64,000 nucleotides of DNA, from positions 1 through 64,000 of the forward strand of contig JBDRVV010000010.1 of assembly GCA_039802005.1 (NCBI GenBank), given 5' to 3'. A program made the position numbers and the translations under genes. Below are positions 24,459-33,094 of this stretch, in pieces. Position 1 is the stretch's first letter. The number at the start of each line of letters is the position of its first letter. This DNA comes from a candidate division WOR-3 bacterium (GTDB lineage: Bacteria > Hydrothermota > Tepidihabitantia > SM23-42 > JAOAFX01). Below the pieces are notes generated by a model. That model was not told where the DNA came from, did no database searches, and saw nothing but the letters and a program-made list of their open reading frames with translations.

Positions 24459-25232
24459 ATGATTGATGAAACGATTATTTCACGGGCAATCATAGAGACC
24501 TATTTAAAAGACCTCTTAAATTATGTTGAATCAGATGTAATAATTGGTGGAGCAGGTCCTTCTGGGTTATGTGCGGGTTATTATCTTGCGAAAAATGGAA
24601 TAAAGACTGTCCTTTTTGAAAGTGCTTTAAAACTCGGCGGTGGCATGCCCGGTGGTGGGATTATGTTTAATAAAATTGTCGTACAAAAGCAGGGGCTGGA
24701 GATTCTTGAAGAATTTGGAATAAGATATAAAGAATACGAAAAAGGTTATTATGTTGCTGATTCACTTGAGGCCACCGCCTGTCTCACTGACAAGGCATTA
24801 AAACAGGGTTTAAAAATCTTTAATCTTATTAAAATTGAAGATGTAATGATTAGGGAAGATAAAGTCTGTGGTGTGGTGATTAACTGGACAAGTGTTGATA
24901 TGGCAAAACTTCATATTGACCCGATTACATTTAAATCAAAAGCGGTGATTGATGCCACAGGGCATCCATGCGAAATTGTGCATATCGTGGAAAGAAAAAG
25001 TGGGGGTAGGCTTTTGACGGTTTCGGGCAAAATTGAAGGTGAAAAATCAATGTGGGCTGAAGTTGCTGAAAATATGACGATAAAAAATACACGCGAAGTT
25101 TATCCTGGTTTATATGTTTGTGGTATGGCTGCAAATGCTGTATTTGGGGGACCAAGGATGGGTCCGATATTTGGTGGCATGTTATTATCCGGTAAGAAGT
25201 TGGCGGAATTATTGATAAAGAAATTGAAGTAG
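24459..25232 (+). CDS. Thi4-family thiazole synthase
   Basis: 257 aa. Thi4 makes the thiazole part of thiamine from NAD and glycine; yeast Thi4 gives up sulfur from its own Cys, while archaeal types use external sulfide. Rossmann motif [18 protein letters not shown] (about 28-45), [17 protein letters not shown] (about 62) and [20 protein letters not shown] near the C-terminus (about 228) are the family marks. The central [19 protein letters not shown] (about 165) corresponds to the archaeal DATGHDAEV block, with Pro-Cys in place of Asp-Ala. The ATG is 2 nt after the barrel gene stop. The enzyme needs TPP-using partners such as the por enzyme nearby only indirectly. Confidence 0.88.
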   Translation: MIDETIISRAIIETYLKDLLNYVESDVIIGGAGPSGLCAGYYLAKNGIKTVLFESALKLGGGMPGGGIMFNKIVVQKQGLEILEEFGIRYKEYEKGYYVADSLEATACLTDKALKQGLKIFNLIKIEDVMIREDKVCGVVINWTSVDMAKLHIDPITFKSKAVIDATGHPCEIVHIVERKSGGRLLTVSGKIEGEKSMWAEVAENMTIKNTREVYPGLYVCGMAANAVFGGPRMGPIFGGMLLSGKKLAELLIKKLK

Positions 25233-25363
25233 AAAGAAGAGTTACCATAGCCATAATTATTCAAAATTTCCTCAGTAAAATACATAAGGCGAAAGAGATA
25301 TACCGCCAGAATTTAAAACTCATATCCCGGAACTGCTGGCTATTTCTCACCGGAACATTCTTT

Positions 25364-26482
25364 ATGGGCATGGGATTTTCGGGATTTATGTTATTATTCA
25401 ATCTTTATCTTAAGGCGATAAATCTTGGAGAAGGAAAAATTGGCAACATAATCACTGCCAGCACCATTGGCATACTTGTGATGGCAATTCCATCATCATT
25501 TGTAATCAAACAATTATCCATTAAAAAAATTCTATTATTTTCAACACCGATTGCCATTATCTGTTATTTTATACAGGTTTCAACAAACAGTTATCAAACA
25601 ATAATCTGGGCAAGTCTTATTTCCGGAGTTGCTTCGGTCTTTTTTCAGGTCACCGCAGCACCGTTTTTTATGCGCAACTCTACATCAAAAGAGAGACCTT
25701 ATCTATTCAGCCTTAACTTTGCCTCTTCCCTTGTTGCTGGTATAATCGGTAGTATTCTTGGTGGAATACTGCCGGGGATTATTGAACATTACGGCCTTTC
25801 TGCACATCTTACCTATCGCTATACATTATACATATTTGGTGGGCTTGTTATGGTTGCCTTTATTCCCTATTTAATGATTAATGAAAAAATTGAAAAAATA
25901 TCTGAACAGACTGAAAATTTTTTCCAATTTAAAACGAAAACTTCAATCATTGTGAAACTTTTTTTGCCTAATTTGATCACCGGACTCGGTGCAGGATTAA
26001 GTATTCCTTTTATAAATCTCTATTTCAAAAACTGGCTCAATATCCAGACAAATCACATAGGCATATATTTCAGTATTTCCCAATTTTTAATGATCACGGG
26101 GCTACTCATCGCACCACTTATTTCAGAAAAAATAGGTAAAATAAAAACCGTCTTCTTTTCTCAAATTTTTTCTATTCCTTTTTTGATAATAATGGGTATT
26201 ACAAAAAATATTACACTTGCGGTTACTTCTTTTTTGATAAGGGCAGCACTTATGAATATGGCTCAACCGTTATTTACAAATTTTGCCATGGAAAAAGTAC
26301 ATAAAGATGAACAACCTCTTACCAATGCCTTGCTCGTAATCGCCTGGACCGCAGGAAGAGGGCTGAGCGCAAGTATTGGGGGCCTTTTGATCGAACATCT
26401 CGAGTCTTATGGCCCACCGTTTTTCACAACGAGCTTTCTTTATTTAATATCAAGTATCCTATTATTTACTTTCTTCCGCTGA
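25364..26482 (+). CDS. MFS transporter with no usual start codon for its N-terminus
   Basis: From ATG 25364 there are 372 aa with about 11 hydrophobic segments and MFS character (FNLYLKAINLGEGKIGNIIT; LFSTPIAIICYFIQ; LGAGLSIPFINLYFKNWLN). That ATG lies in the middle of the first helix. The same frame is open back to 25196 and reads like protein there: NLKLISRNCWLFLTGTFF joins directly to the rest of helix 1. Yet none of these 56 codons is ATG, GTG, TTG or CTG. The likely start is a rare codon, for example ATA 25247, which follows GAAGAG, or an ATT. A sequencing or assembly error is the other option. The 3' end overlaps the EamA gene on the other strand by 43 nt. Confidence 0.75.
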   Translation: MGMGFSGFMLLFNLYLKAINLGEGKIGNIITASTIGILVMAIPSSFVIKQLSIKKILLFSTPIAIICYFIQVSTNSYQTIIWASLISGVASVFFQVTAAPFFMRNSTSKERPYLFSLNFASSLVAGIIGSILGGILPGIIEHYGLSAHLTYRYTLYIFGGLVMVAFIPYLMINEKIEKISEQTENFFQFKTKTSIIVKLFLPNLITGLGAGLSIPFINLYFKNWLNIQTNHIGIYFSISQFLMITGLLIAPLISEKIGKIKTVFFSQIFSIPFLIIMGITKNITLAVTSFLIRAALMNMAQPLFTNFAMEKVHKDEQPLTNALLVIAWTAGRGLSASIGGLLIEHLESYGPPFFTTSFLYLISSILLFTFFR

Positions 26483-27357
26483 TTAAAATTATACTGCTGG
26501 ATAAATATTCCCGCGATAATAAGAATCAGTCCAAAGATTGTTGAAGGCAAAATCTTTTCTCCCACAGTCAATCTAATTACAATGAGCGAAAGGAATGGAA
26601 CGAGATAAACCATATTACCGATCTTGGCGGTGGTTTTTGAAAGACTCAATGCTTTTAACCAGAAGTAGAAAGCTATGCCCATTTCAAAAATACCGATATA
26701 GATTCCACCAATAATACCATATAAATTTGGAAAAATTTTTTCTTTTGTCACCAACACTAAAACCAAGATATAAAATGTACCAAAAACAAAATTTGTGCAG
26801 AGTTTTACAATAGGGTCTCGTGGATCTTTTACATTAAATATCCAGTAAAATGCCCAGATAAAGGCACTGCCTAATGCAAGCAAAACACCCGTAATGCTAC
26901 AAAATTTCAAAGTAGTCAATTCGCCACGGGTAGATATTAAAAGTACACCAGAAAAACTTATAAAAAGGGCAATGATACTTTTCAATCCAACCTTCTGTTT
27001 AAGGATAATTGCCGAAAGAAAAGCAAGGATTATTGCCCAGGTCTGGTTTAATGGCTGTGCCTGCTGGGCTGGCAATAATGAATAAGCCTTAAAAAGAACG
27101 AGATAATATAGAAATGGATTAAGAAATCCGAGGAGTAAAGAATTTAGCCAGTTTTTTTTGAATGTTGTGACAAATGTCTTTATCCGTCCTTCAATTAAAG
27201 ATATTAAAAATAACACGATCGTTGAAGTTAAAGATGACCAGAATACAAGTTGAATGAAATTTAGATATCTAAGTGTTATTTTAAATGCAGATGCAACGGT
27301 TGCCCAGAATAGAACTACAATCAGGGCAAAAATATATGCCTTTTTCTGTTTATCCAT
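26440..27357 (-). CDS. EamA/DMT-family transporter
   Basis: 305 aa with ten hydrophobic segments in two five-helix repeats, the layout of drug/metabolite transporters. The first repeat has FWATVASAFKITLRYL near helix 1 and PAQQAQPLNQTWAIILAFLSA near helix 4; the second has ALGSAFIWAFYWIFNVKD, and GMAFYFWLKALSLSKT-like sequence (here GIAFYFWLKALSLSKT). Such proteins move small metabolites or amino acids; the substrate cannot be read. The start is 6 nt after TAAAAT and also carries AAAGG, so it could be read either way. Its last 43 nt overlap the end of the MFS gene on the plus strand. Confidence 0.87.
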   Translation of the reverse strand: MDKQKKAYIFALIVVLFWATVASAFKITLRYLNFIQLVFWSSLTSTIVLFLISLIEGRIKTFVTTFKKNWLNSLLLGFLNPFLYYLVLFKAYSLLPAQQAQPLNQTWAIILAFLSAIILKQKVGLKSIIALFISFSGVLLISTRGELTTLKFCSITGVLLALGSAFIWAFYWIFNVKDPRDPIVKLCTNFVFGTFYILVLVLVTKEKIFPNLYGIIGGIYIGIFEMGIAFYFWLKALSLSKTTAKIGNMVYLVPFLSLIVIRLTVGEKILPSTIFGLILIIAGIFIQQYNFNQRKKVNNRILDIK

Positions 27358-27363
27358 CCTTTA

Positions 27364-27391
27364 ATTTTACTGAATTAAAAAAATATATCAA
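27364..27391 (-). promoter_or_regulatory. Promoter of the EamA gene
   Basis: Reverse strand: TTGATA (27391-27386), 16-nt spacer, TAAAAT (27369-27364), then 6 nt to ATG 27357. Confidence 0.6.
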
Positions 27392-27401
27392 GGAGTAAAA
27401 C

Positions 27402-27828
27402 GGGGTGGTTCGTAAGCCGGGTTCTGTTTTAGCCCGCCATATTTAATGGCGGGCATAGATAGCCATTTATCTGGGACCGATGTCACCATCGGACTCAAGC
27501 GACCTACCTGTCCTGCGTCTTTTTAAGACCGAGCGGGCAACTCGATACAGGACTGTTTGGTCTTGCTTCGGATGGGGTTTGCCATGCCTCCAGTGTCGCC
27601 ACTGGAGCGGTGGGCTCTTACCCCGCCTTTTCACCCTTACCACACCACGAAGAGTGGTAGGCGGTATATTTTCTGTGGCACTTTCCGTAGCTGCCTAAGA
27701 ATGTTGTGCACCTAACAGGCGCACCGACATTTATAGACAGCCCCTTCCTGTTAGGAAGCATCCTGCCCTGTGAAGCCCGGACTTTCCTCCTTGCACCAGA
27801 TGATGCAAGGCGGCCATCCGACCACCCC
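27402..27828 (-). ncRNA. rnpB: RNase P RNA (bacterial type A)
   Basis: About 427 nt on the reverse strand. The 5' end GGGGTGGTCGGATGGCCGCC pairs with the 3' end GAACCACCCC (P1). The conserved GAGGAAAGTCCGGGC block is present near the 5' end, followed by the CACAGGGCAGG and GGGTGAAAAGGCGGGGTAAGAG regions. The CRIV/CRV parts ACAGAAC-CCGGCTTA are near the 3' end, and the P4 pairing is clear. This RNA is the catalytic part of the enzyme that cuts 5' leaders from pre-tRNA. Its promoter at 27835-27862 places TSS exactly at the first G of the stem. Confidence 0.96.
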
Positions 27829-27834
27829 AATAAT

Positions 27835-27862
27835 ATTATAAATCCCTGTTATTATTTGTCAA
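27835..27862 (-). promoter_or_regulatory. Promoter of RNase P RNA
   Basis: Reverse strand: TTGACA (27862-27857), 16-nt spacer, TATAAT (27840-27835), then 6 nt and the GGGG that opens the RNA. It fixes the -10 to start-point distance for this genome at about 7 nt. Confidence 0.85.
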
Positions 27863-27886
27863 TATCTCGCAAATGATTTATAATAG

Positions 27887-28957
27887 TCAAACAGACGCAG
27901 GCTTCGAATTCTCCAACATCCTTCTTTTTATGAAAAACGCAAGCAGAGATAAAATCGCTGAACTAAACAATAAAACCCTGATACCAAAAATGGCTATCAC
28001 ACCCCCAAGCAATGGTCCCACAATACCCGATAGACCAACGACTGAGTTCAAAAACCCTGATGCGGTTGCTTGTTCAAGGTTGTTTTTTAGTAAATACTTT
28101 ATTGAACCAAGATATAATGTTGCCCAGGAAAATCCGAGTAAAACCTGTAAAAATATAATTATCTGCCAATTTGGAGCAAATCCATAGCCCAAAAATGTGA
28201 GGAAAGAGAAGATAATTCCCATGAGAATCAATCTCTCACAATTTTCCTTCTCCATAAGAATCATAAATATAAACTGGGCAAATGGATTTATTGCATATAA
28301 TATGCCTATGTGAAATTTATTAGCACCAAGTTCTTTAAGGTATATGGGAAATATTGCCCATATTGCCTGTGCAGCACTATGCCTTATAAAAAATGGCAGA
28401 TAAACACCAAGATTTTTTTTGATTATCTGATAGGGGAATAACGGCACCGAAATTTTCTTTTCTTTTTCATTTATAAAAAGGCTGAAAATAAATCCGACTA
28501 TACAGAATAATGAGGCGGTTGTGAAAATCATAAAATTGTTTTTTAGAATACCTGGCAGAAAATTACCCAATGTATAACCGAGAGAACCAAAACCTGAAAA
28601 CCAACCTAAGGAGTTTCCCCAGGCAAGCGCAACAACCGAACCTGGAATCATTCCAATGCTTAAGCCTGCTAACCCGCGGAGTATAAAAATGCCCTGTAGA
28701 TTTTTTATTTGAGTATGACCGAATAATATTATTGAAGAAATCAAAAATCCCCACATAATGATCTTTTTTCTGCCGTACATATCGCCCAGCCTGCCGAATA
28801 AAAATGAAGAGAAAAAGAGCATTCCATTGTATAACACAAGTATGAGCGAGATAAAAAAAAGACTATCAGTATATTCCTTGGCTATTAAAGGTATAAATAC
28901 CGAGGCGGTTATCCATGCAGAAGAGTAGCAAAAATTAAGAAGGTTTATAATATTCAG
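27887..28957 (-). CDS. MFS transporter, apparent CTG start
   Basis: From GTG 28837, the first usual start, the protein would be 316 aa and would lack helix 1. The frame continues upstream with NIINLLNFCYSSAWITASVF and IPLIAKEYTDSLFFISLILV, which are exactly helix 1 and the start of helix 2 before the MFS motif A (GRLGDMYGRKK). No ATG, GTG or TTG exists there before in-frame stops. CTG at 28957 lies 9 nt after GGAGG and 2 nt after the pyrE stop, so I take it as the start (356 aa). About 12 helices. Substrate unknown. Last gene in the pyr operon. Confidence 0.78.
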   Translation of the reverse strand: MNIINLLNFCYSSAWITASVFIPLIAKEYTDSLFFISLILVLYNGMLFFSSFLFGRLGDMYGRKKIIMWGFLISSIILFGHTQIKNLQGIFILRGLAGLSIGMIPGSVVALAWGNSLGWFSGFGSLGYTLGNFLPGILKNNFMIFTTASLFCIVGFIFSLFINEKEKKISVPLFPYQIIKKNLGVYLPFFIRHSAAQAIWAIFPIYLKELGANKFHIGILYAINPFAQFIFMILMEKENCERLILMGIIFSFLTFLGYGFAPNWQIIIFLQVLLGFSWATLYLGSIKYLLKNNLEQATASGFLNSVVGLSGIVGPLLGGVIAIFGIRVLLFSSAILSLLAFFIKRRMLENSKPASV

Positions 28958-28959
28958 GT

Positions 28960-29508
28960 CTAAACACCTCCAGGTTTTGTTATTGGAATATTATCTTTAC
29001 ATAACGGACATTCTTCAGGTTTAAAATTCTGAACTTCTTTTTTATAAAGTGATTGATATTCAAATGGCATTTTTGATGAACTGCGGTCAATTAATACAAC
29101 AATACCGATTATCTTTGCATTCTTTTCTTTAACTGCTTCAATCGTCTCATTCAGCGATTTACCCGTGGTCAGCACATCATCAACAATTAAAACATTCTTT
29201 CCCGTGATATTAAAGCCTCTTGCGACGACCCTTTTCCCTTCTCGTTCTTCAGCGAAACCTGCATTACATTTTAATTGTCGGGCAGTTTCAAATGCAATGA
29301 TTATGCCACCAGTTGTAGGACCAATAACCCATTTAATATCTTTATCTCTAAATTTTTCCGCAATCATTGCACAGAGTATGCTTGTTGCTTCTGGATTTTC
29401 CAGGACTCTGAATTTTTCAAAGTAGTATTTGCTATGCAGTCCTGAATTTAATACAAAGTGCCCTTCCATCAATACCCTGTATTTTTTCAAAATATCTTCA
29501 GCCTGCAT
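28960..29508 (-). CDS. pyrE: Orotate phosphoribosyltransferase PyrE
   Basis: Joins orotate to PRPP, giving OMP. 182 aa from ATG 29508, 7 nt after AAGGAG. The PRPP loop is VLIVDDVLTTGKSLNETI (about 118-135) and the N-terminal part has HFVLNSGLHSKYYFEKFRV (about 17). A C-terminal CPLCKDNIP segment gives two Cys, seen in PyrE of thermophiles. The start lies within the last codons of pyrF. Confidence 0.93.
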   Translation of the reverse strand: MQAEDILKKYRVLMEGHFVLNSGLHSKYYFEKFRVLENPEATSILCAMIAEKFRDKDIKWVIGPTTGGIIIAFETARQLKCNAGFAEEREGKRVVARGFNITGKNVLIVDDVLTTGKSLNETIEAVKEKNAKIIGIVVLIDRSSSKMPFEYQSLYKKEVQNFKPEECPLCKDNIPITKPGGV

Positions 29509-30217
29509 TTTCAATCTCCTTAATTATATTTTTTGCTGCATTTAAAGGGTCTTTTGCTGCAACAATCGGCCTGCCCACCACAATAAAATCAGCCCCTGCC
29601 CTTATCGCCCGGGCAGGAGTCATCGTCCTTGCCTGGTCATCAACCATTTCACCTTCGGTTCTTATCCCCGGTGTGACAATCAAAAAATCTTTTCCACAAT
29701 TATTTCTAATACTTTCTATTTCCTGCGGAGAAGCAACAACACCATCCAAACCGGCACTCTGGGCAAGACGGGCGAGGAATACGACCTGTTCTTCAATTGT
29801 TCTTTTTACATCACCAAATAAATCTTTAAAATATGCCTCATCTATACTCGTGAGAACCGTGATACCTAAAAGTTTGGGTTTAGGAATCTTTTTGACATCA
29901 GATACAATTGATACTGCTTTTACTGCCTCTTCCATCATCATAAATCCGCCGCTGGTATGCATTGTGAGCATATCAACACCAAGTTCCATTGCACCTTCGC
30001 AGGCTCGGGCAACAGTATTGGGAATATCATGATATTTCAAATCCAGCATTACCTTAAGTCCGCGTTCTTTTAAAAATCTGACAACCTCTGGACCAAAACA
30101 GGTGAAGGGAATTGCACCTATCTTGAAATATTTTACTACACCTTGCAATTTATCTACCAGCATTTTTATCTTATTGATATCGTTTGAATCAAGCGCAACA
30201 ATCAGTTTTTCAGACAT
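29498..30217 (-). CDS. pyrF: Orotidine-5'-phosphate decarboxylase PyrF
   Basis: Decarboxylates OMP to UMP. 239 aa. The start EKLIVALDSND and the catalytic block MLDLKYHDIPNTVARACEG (Lys-x2-Asp, about 59-75) are typical. VTPGIRTEG and VVGRPIVAAKDPLNAAKNI complete the phosphate site (about 180 and 215). AAAGGGGG in the end of pyrD is its ribosome site; it overlaps pyrD by 8 nt and pyrE by 11 nt. Confidence 0.95.
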   Translation of the reverse strand: MSEKLIVALDSNDINKIKMLVDKLQGVVKYFKIGAIPFTCFGPEVVRFLKERGLKVMLDLKYHDIPNTVARACEGAMELGVDMLTMHTSGGFMMMEEAVKAVSIVSDVKKIPKPKLLGITVLTSIDEAYFKDLFGDVKRTIEEQVVFLARLAQSAGLDGVVASPQEIESIRNNCGKDFLIVTPGIRTEGEMVDDQARTMTPARAIRAGADFIVVGRPIVAAKDPLNAAKNIIKEIENAG

Positions 30218-31052
30218 TTTTCCCCCTTTCTAATAGGAAATTAAGTTCTTTGATAATCCTTAGCGGTGCATAGGGGTCGCGCAGAACCGCAGTTCCTATT
30301 GCTACTGCAGAAGCACCGGCAAGGATAAATTCATATGCATCGCTTCCACTCATAATCCCACCCATACCAATTATGGGTACCTTCAAATCCTTTAATCTAT
30401 GAACACAATAAAGTGCGAATGGTTTTATCGCTGGACCAGATAATCCACCCCGGATTATTGGCTTTTTAGTATGTATATCAAATGCCATTCCATAAATTGT
30501 ATTGATCAATGAAATGCCATCAGCACCTGACTCAAGACTTGCTTTTGCTACAATCATCGGGTCGCAGAAATTTGCCGTCAATTTCACAATCAAAGGAAGT
30601 TTTGTCTTCTTGCGCACAATCTTTACAATTTTTGCAACCATTTTCGGATTCTGTCCAAATAATGCACCGCCTTCTTTTACATTCGGACAGGATACATTAA
30701 GTTCAAAGCCGGTTACAGTATCACCAATTTCCTCTATAATTTGTGCATACTCTTCCACACTAAATCCTGCCACATTTACAAAAATGCGGTTATTTATTTT
30801 TCTTATCTTTGGTAAAATATGTTTTTTGAATTCTTTAACTCCTGGATTCTCAAGCCCTACAGAATTGATTACACCGGCGCATGTTTCATAAATTCTTGGT
30901 GGGGGATTTCCCATTCGGGGGAGTAGGGTAATACCTTTTGTGAATATCCCACCAACTGCCCTGGTCACCAATTTATATTTCAATCCGAAACCGAATACCC
31001 CCGATGCAAGAAAAACAGGGTTCTTGAATTTTAAATCAAACAATTCAATCAT
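30210..31052 (-). CDS. pyrD: Dihydroorotate dehydrogenase, class 1B catalytic subunit PyrD
   Basis: Oxidises dihydroorotate to orotate with FMN, passing electrons to NAD through PyrK. 280 aa. The active-site base is Cys, as in class 1 enzymes: GFELNVSCPNVKEGGALFGQ (about 130). FMN and phosphate sites: IVKLTANFCDPMIVAKAS, RGGLSGPAIKPFAL, IIGMGGIMSGSDAYEFILAG (about 165-260). Overlap with pyrK is 8 nt, so both subunits are made from one message. Confidence 0.95.
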   Translation of the reverse strand: MIELFDLKFKNPVFLASGVFGFGLKYKLVTRAVGGIFTKGITLLPRMGNPPPRIYETCAGVINSVGLENPGVKEFKKHILPKIRKINNRIFVNVAGFSVEEYAQIIEEIGDTVTGFELNVSCPNVKEGGALFGQNPKMVAKIVKIVRKKTKLPLIVKLTANFCDPMIVAKASLESGADGISLINTIYGMAFDIHTKKPIIRGGLSGPAIKPFALYCVHRLKDLKVPIIGMGGIMSGSDAYEFILAGASAVAIGTAVLRDPYAPLRIIKELNFLLERGKNV

Positions 31053-31791
31053 TAAACTCTATCCCCTTGAGTTCAAACACTGGACCATCTTCACATATCC
31101 TTTTATATGTGCCATAATAATTGATTGCACAACCAAGGCATAGCCCACACCCACAACCGAGAAAATCTTCGCAAAAAGCATAAATAGGCAATTTTAAATT
31201 CATTGCTTTTAATTCTTTTAACATCGCCTTTGGACCACAGGCGTATCCAATTTCATAATCATTAAGGTCCATTCCATTCAATACCGAAAGGGCAGTTCCT
31301 GTTTTTTTGCTTCCGGATTCGGTTATAAATACAGTATCTGAAGAGATTTTTTTAATCTCTTGTTTCAGTATAAGGTCTTCAGGTCTTTTAGCACCATATA
31401 CAAATGTAAAATCGGTTCTCAATTTTTTAAGATTTCTGGCAAGGAAATAGAGTGGGGCAACGCCGATGCCACCGGCGATTATAATGCTCTTCTTTCTCCT
31501 TAATTTCAGTCTTCTACCGAAGGGTCCAAAGACAATCAATTCCTCGCCTTTGTTTTTCGCGCTAAGAATTTTTGTACCCCTCCCTACGACTTTGATTATC
31601 ATCAAAACTTTGTTTTTTGAATAATCAGCGATGCTTATGGGTCTATTTAATAAAGGGTCAAACGAATTGTTCACCTGGATTTGGAGAAACTGTCCAGGGG
31701 CAGGATTGATTTTTAATGGACCACATTCAATACTAAAGACATCGGAATTAAGCCATTTTTTATTTAAGATATAAACTTTATGTTTTATCAT
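31045..31791 (-). CDS. pyrK: Dihydroorotate dehydrogenase electron-transfer subunit PyrK
   Basis: 248 aa. The N-terminal FAD domain has LLNRPISIADYSKNKVLMII (Arg-Pro-x-Ser) and the GKG-like segment, and the NAD domain has IIAGGIGVAPLYFLARNL (about 88). The [2Fe-2S] site is C-terminal: CEDFLGCGCGLCLGC then CEDGPVFE (about 212-240), with four Cys in the right spacing. It pairs with PyrD. The ATG overlaps the upstream lipoprotein stop in ATGA. Confidence 0.94.
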   Translation of the reverse strand: MIKHKVYILNKKWLNSDVFSIECGPLKINPAPGQFLQIQVNNSFDPLLNRPISIADYSKNKVLMIIKVVGRGTKILSAKNKGEELIVFGPFGRRLKLRRKKSIIIAGGIGVAPLYFLARNLKKLRTDFTFVYGAKRPEDLILKQEIKKISSDTVFITESGSKKTGTALSVLNGMDLNDYEIGYACGPKAMLKELKAMNLKLPIYAFCEDFLGCGCGLCLGCAINYYGTYKRICEDGPVFELKGIEFND

Positions 31792-33071
31792 TCCTTATTT
31801 ATTAAGTTCTTTGCACTCTGTGCGTATTCAGTATCAGGATATTTTGTAATCAGTTGTTCTAAAAGAACCCGGGCGAGACTATCTTGTTTTAGAACCATTT
31901 TACTTATCCAGAAATTTGCATACAATGCCTTTGGTGACAGATCACTCTTGGGATAATTTGTATACACATTCTCATAATACTCCATAGCCTTTGCTATATC
32001 CTTGACTTCAACAAAATACAATTCACCTAAAGAAAATTGTGCCTTATCAAGACCTTCAGTTTTGTTTGTTAACTCTACAATTTTTTTTAATATTTCAACC
32101 CGTGATTTTGCTTTGTTTAAAATATCTCCGCTTGCCTTGGGAATGAGGGAATCATAATATGAAATAGCCAGTTCAAGACTATCTTCTCTCTCTGCAATTA
32201 AGGCAAGTTCATATAACGCCTTTGCAGCAACCTCCGGGGCCTGGGTCTCTTTTATCTCTATATAAATCTCCTTGGCGGTCATTATACTATCCATTTTAAC
32301 ATTTAAATCAGCGAGTAATAATTTAAATTCAGGGTCTGATTCATTTTGAAGAAAGTTCTTACAATCTTCATAATTTCCCATTTTAAGATAAATATTGGCA
32401 ATCTTCAACTTTATCTTTTTTTTCTCCTCAGGAGAATCTTGCAAAATTTTAATTTCTGTATAGGTCTTGAGTGCAGAATCATATTCATTCATTTGATATT
32501 CTGCTTCGCCGAGAATATTTAATATCATTAATTTTTCGCGACGTTTCAATTTTTGTTGCAGGAGTGAATGCGCGGTATTCATTAATTCCCGATAATTTCC
32601 ATCACGAAAATATGCATAGCAAAGCATTACATTTGCTTTTTTTCTAAAACCTTTGGACTTCCCTGCCTCTTTCAAAGAAATTATTGCCTTACTCAATTTA
32701 TCATTTTTGTAGTAGGCAAGTCCTATGTAATACATCGCATCATCATATAGTTTTGAACCAGGGAAGTTCATAGTAAGAAATTCAAGTTTATCAATTGCAC
32801 GAGTGTAGTCGCCTTTAAAATAATATGCAACTCCCATCATAAATAGGGCATCATCAACATATCTTGACTCAGGATATTTAACAATTACTGATGCACATTT
32901 TTCAATTGTCTTATCAAAATATTCATTATCGTATTTAAGGGTGTCATCTTTAACAAGTTTCATTCCCTGATTGAAATAATTTTGGGCATTGTAGAAGGTA
33001 TTGAAATAAGCACACTGTGTTAGCATAGATAAGGCAATAAATTCCAATATTAAATTTAAACTTTTAGGCAT
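31788..33071 (-). CDS. TPR lipoprotein, BamD/YbgF-like in layout
   Basis: 427 aa. The N-terminus (LEFIALSMLTQCAYFNTFYN) is a signal peptide with a lipobox-like MLTQC; Gln before Cys is unusual. About ten tetratricopeptide-like repeats follow (for example YPESRYVDDALFMMGVAYYF, AMYYIGLAYYKNDKLSKAI, KAMEYYENVYTNYPKSDLSP, ALYANFWISKMVLKQDSLAR). Outer-membrane lipoproteins with this plan act as scaffolds in assembly of envelope complexes; the partner is unknown. It lies 23 nt downstream of a tldD gene and overlaps pyrK, an odd neighbour pair for pyrimidine synthesis. Confidence 0.8.
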   Translation of the reverse strand: MPKSLNLILEFIALSMLTQCAYFNTFYNAQNYFNQGMKLVKDDTLKYDNEYFDKTIEKCASVIVKYPESRYVDDALFMMGVAYYFKGDYTRAIDKLEFLTMNFPGSKLYDDAMYYIGLAYYKNDKLSKAIISLKEAGKSKGFRKKANVMLCYAYFRDGNYRELMNTAHSLLQQKLKRREKLMILNILGEAEYQMNEYDSALKTYTEIKILQDSPEEKKKIKLKIANIYLKMGNYEDCKNFLQNESDPEFKLLLADLNVKMDSIMTAKEIYIEIKETQAPEVAAKALYELALIAEREDSLELAISYYDSLIPKASGDILNKAKSRVEILKKIVELTNKTEGLDKAQFSLGELYFVEVKDIAKAMEYYENVYTNYPKSDLSPKALYANFWISKMVLKQDSLARVLLEQLITKYPDTEYAQSAKNLINKE

Positions 33072-33094
33072 TTTAAATTTTTAGGTGTTTTGCA

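Noticed and set aside
27480-27830. Open frames across the RNase P RNA region on both strands
   Set aside because: The RNA structure explains the sequence; the frames have no homology pattern or start sites.
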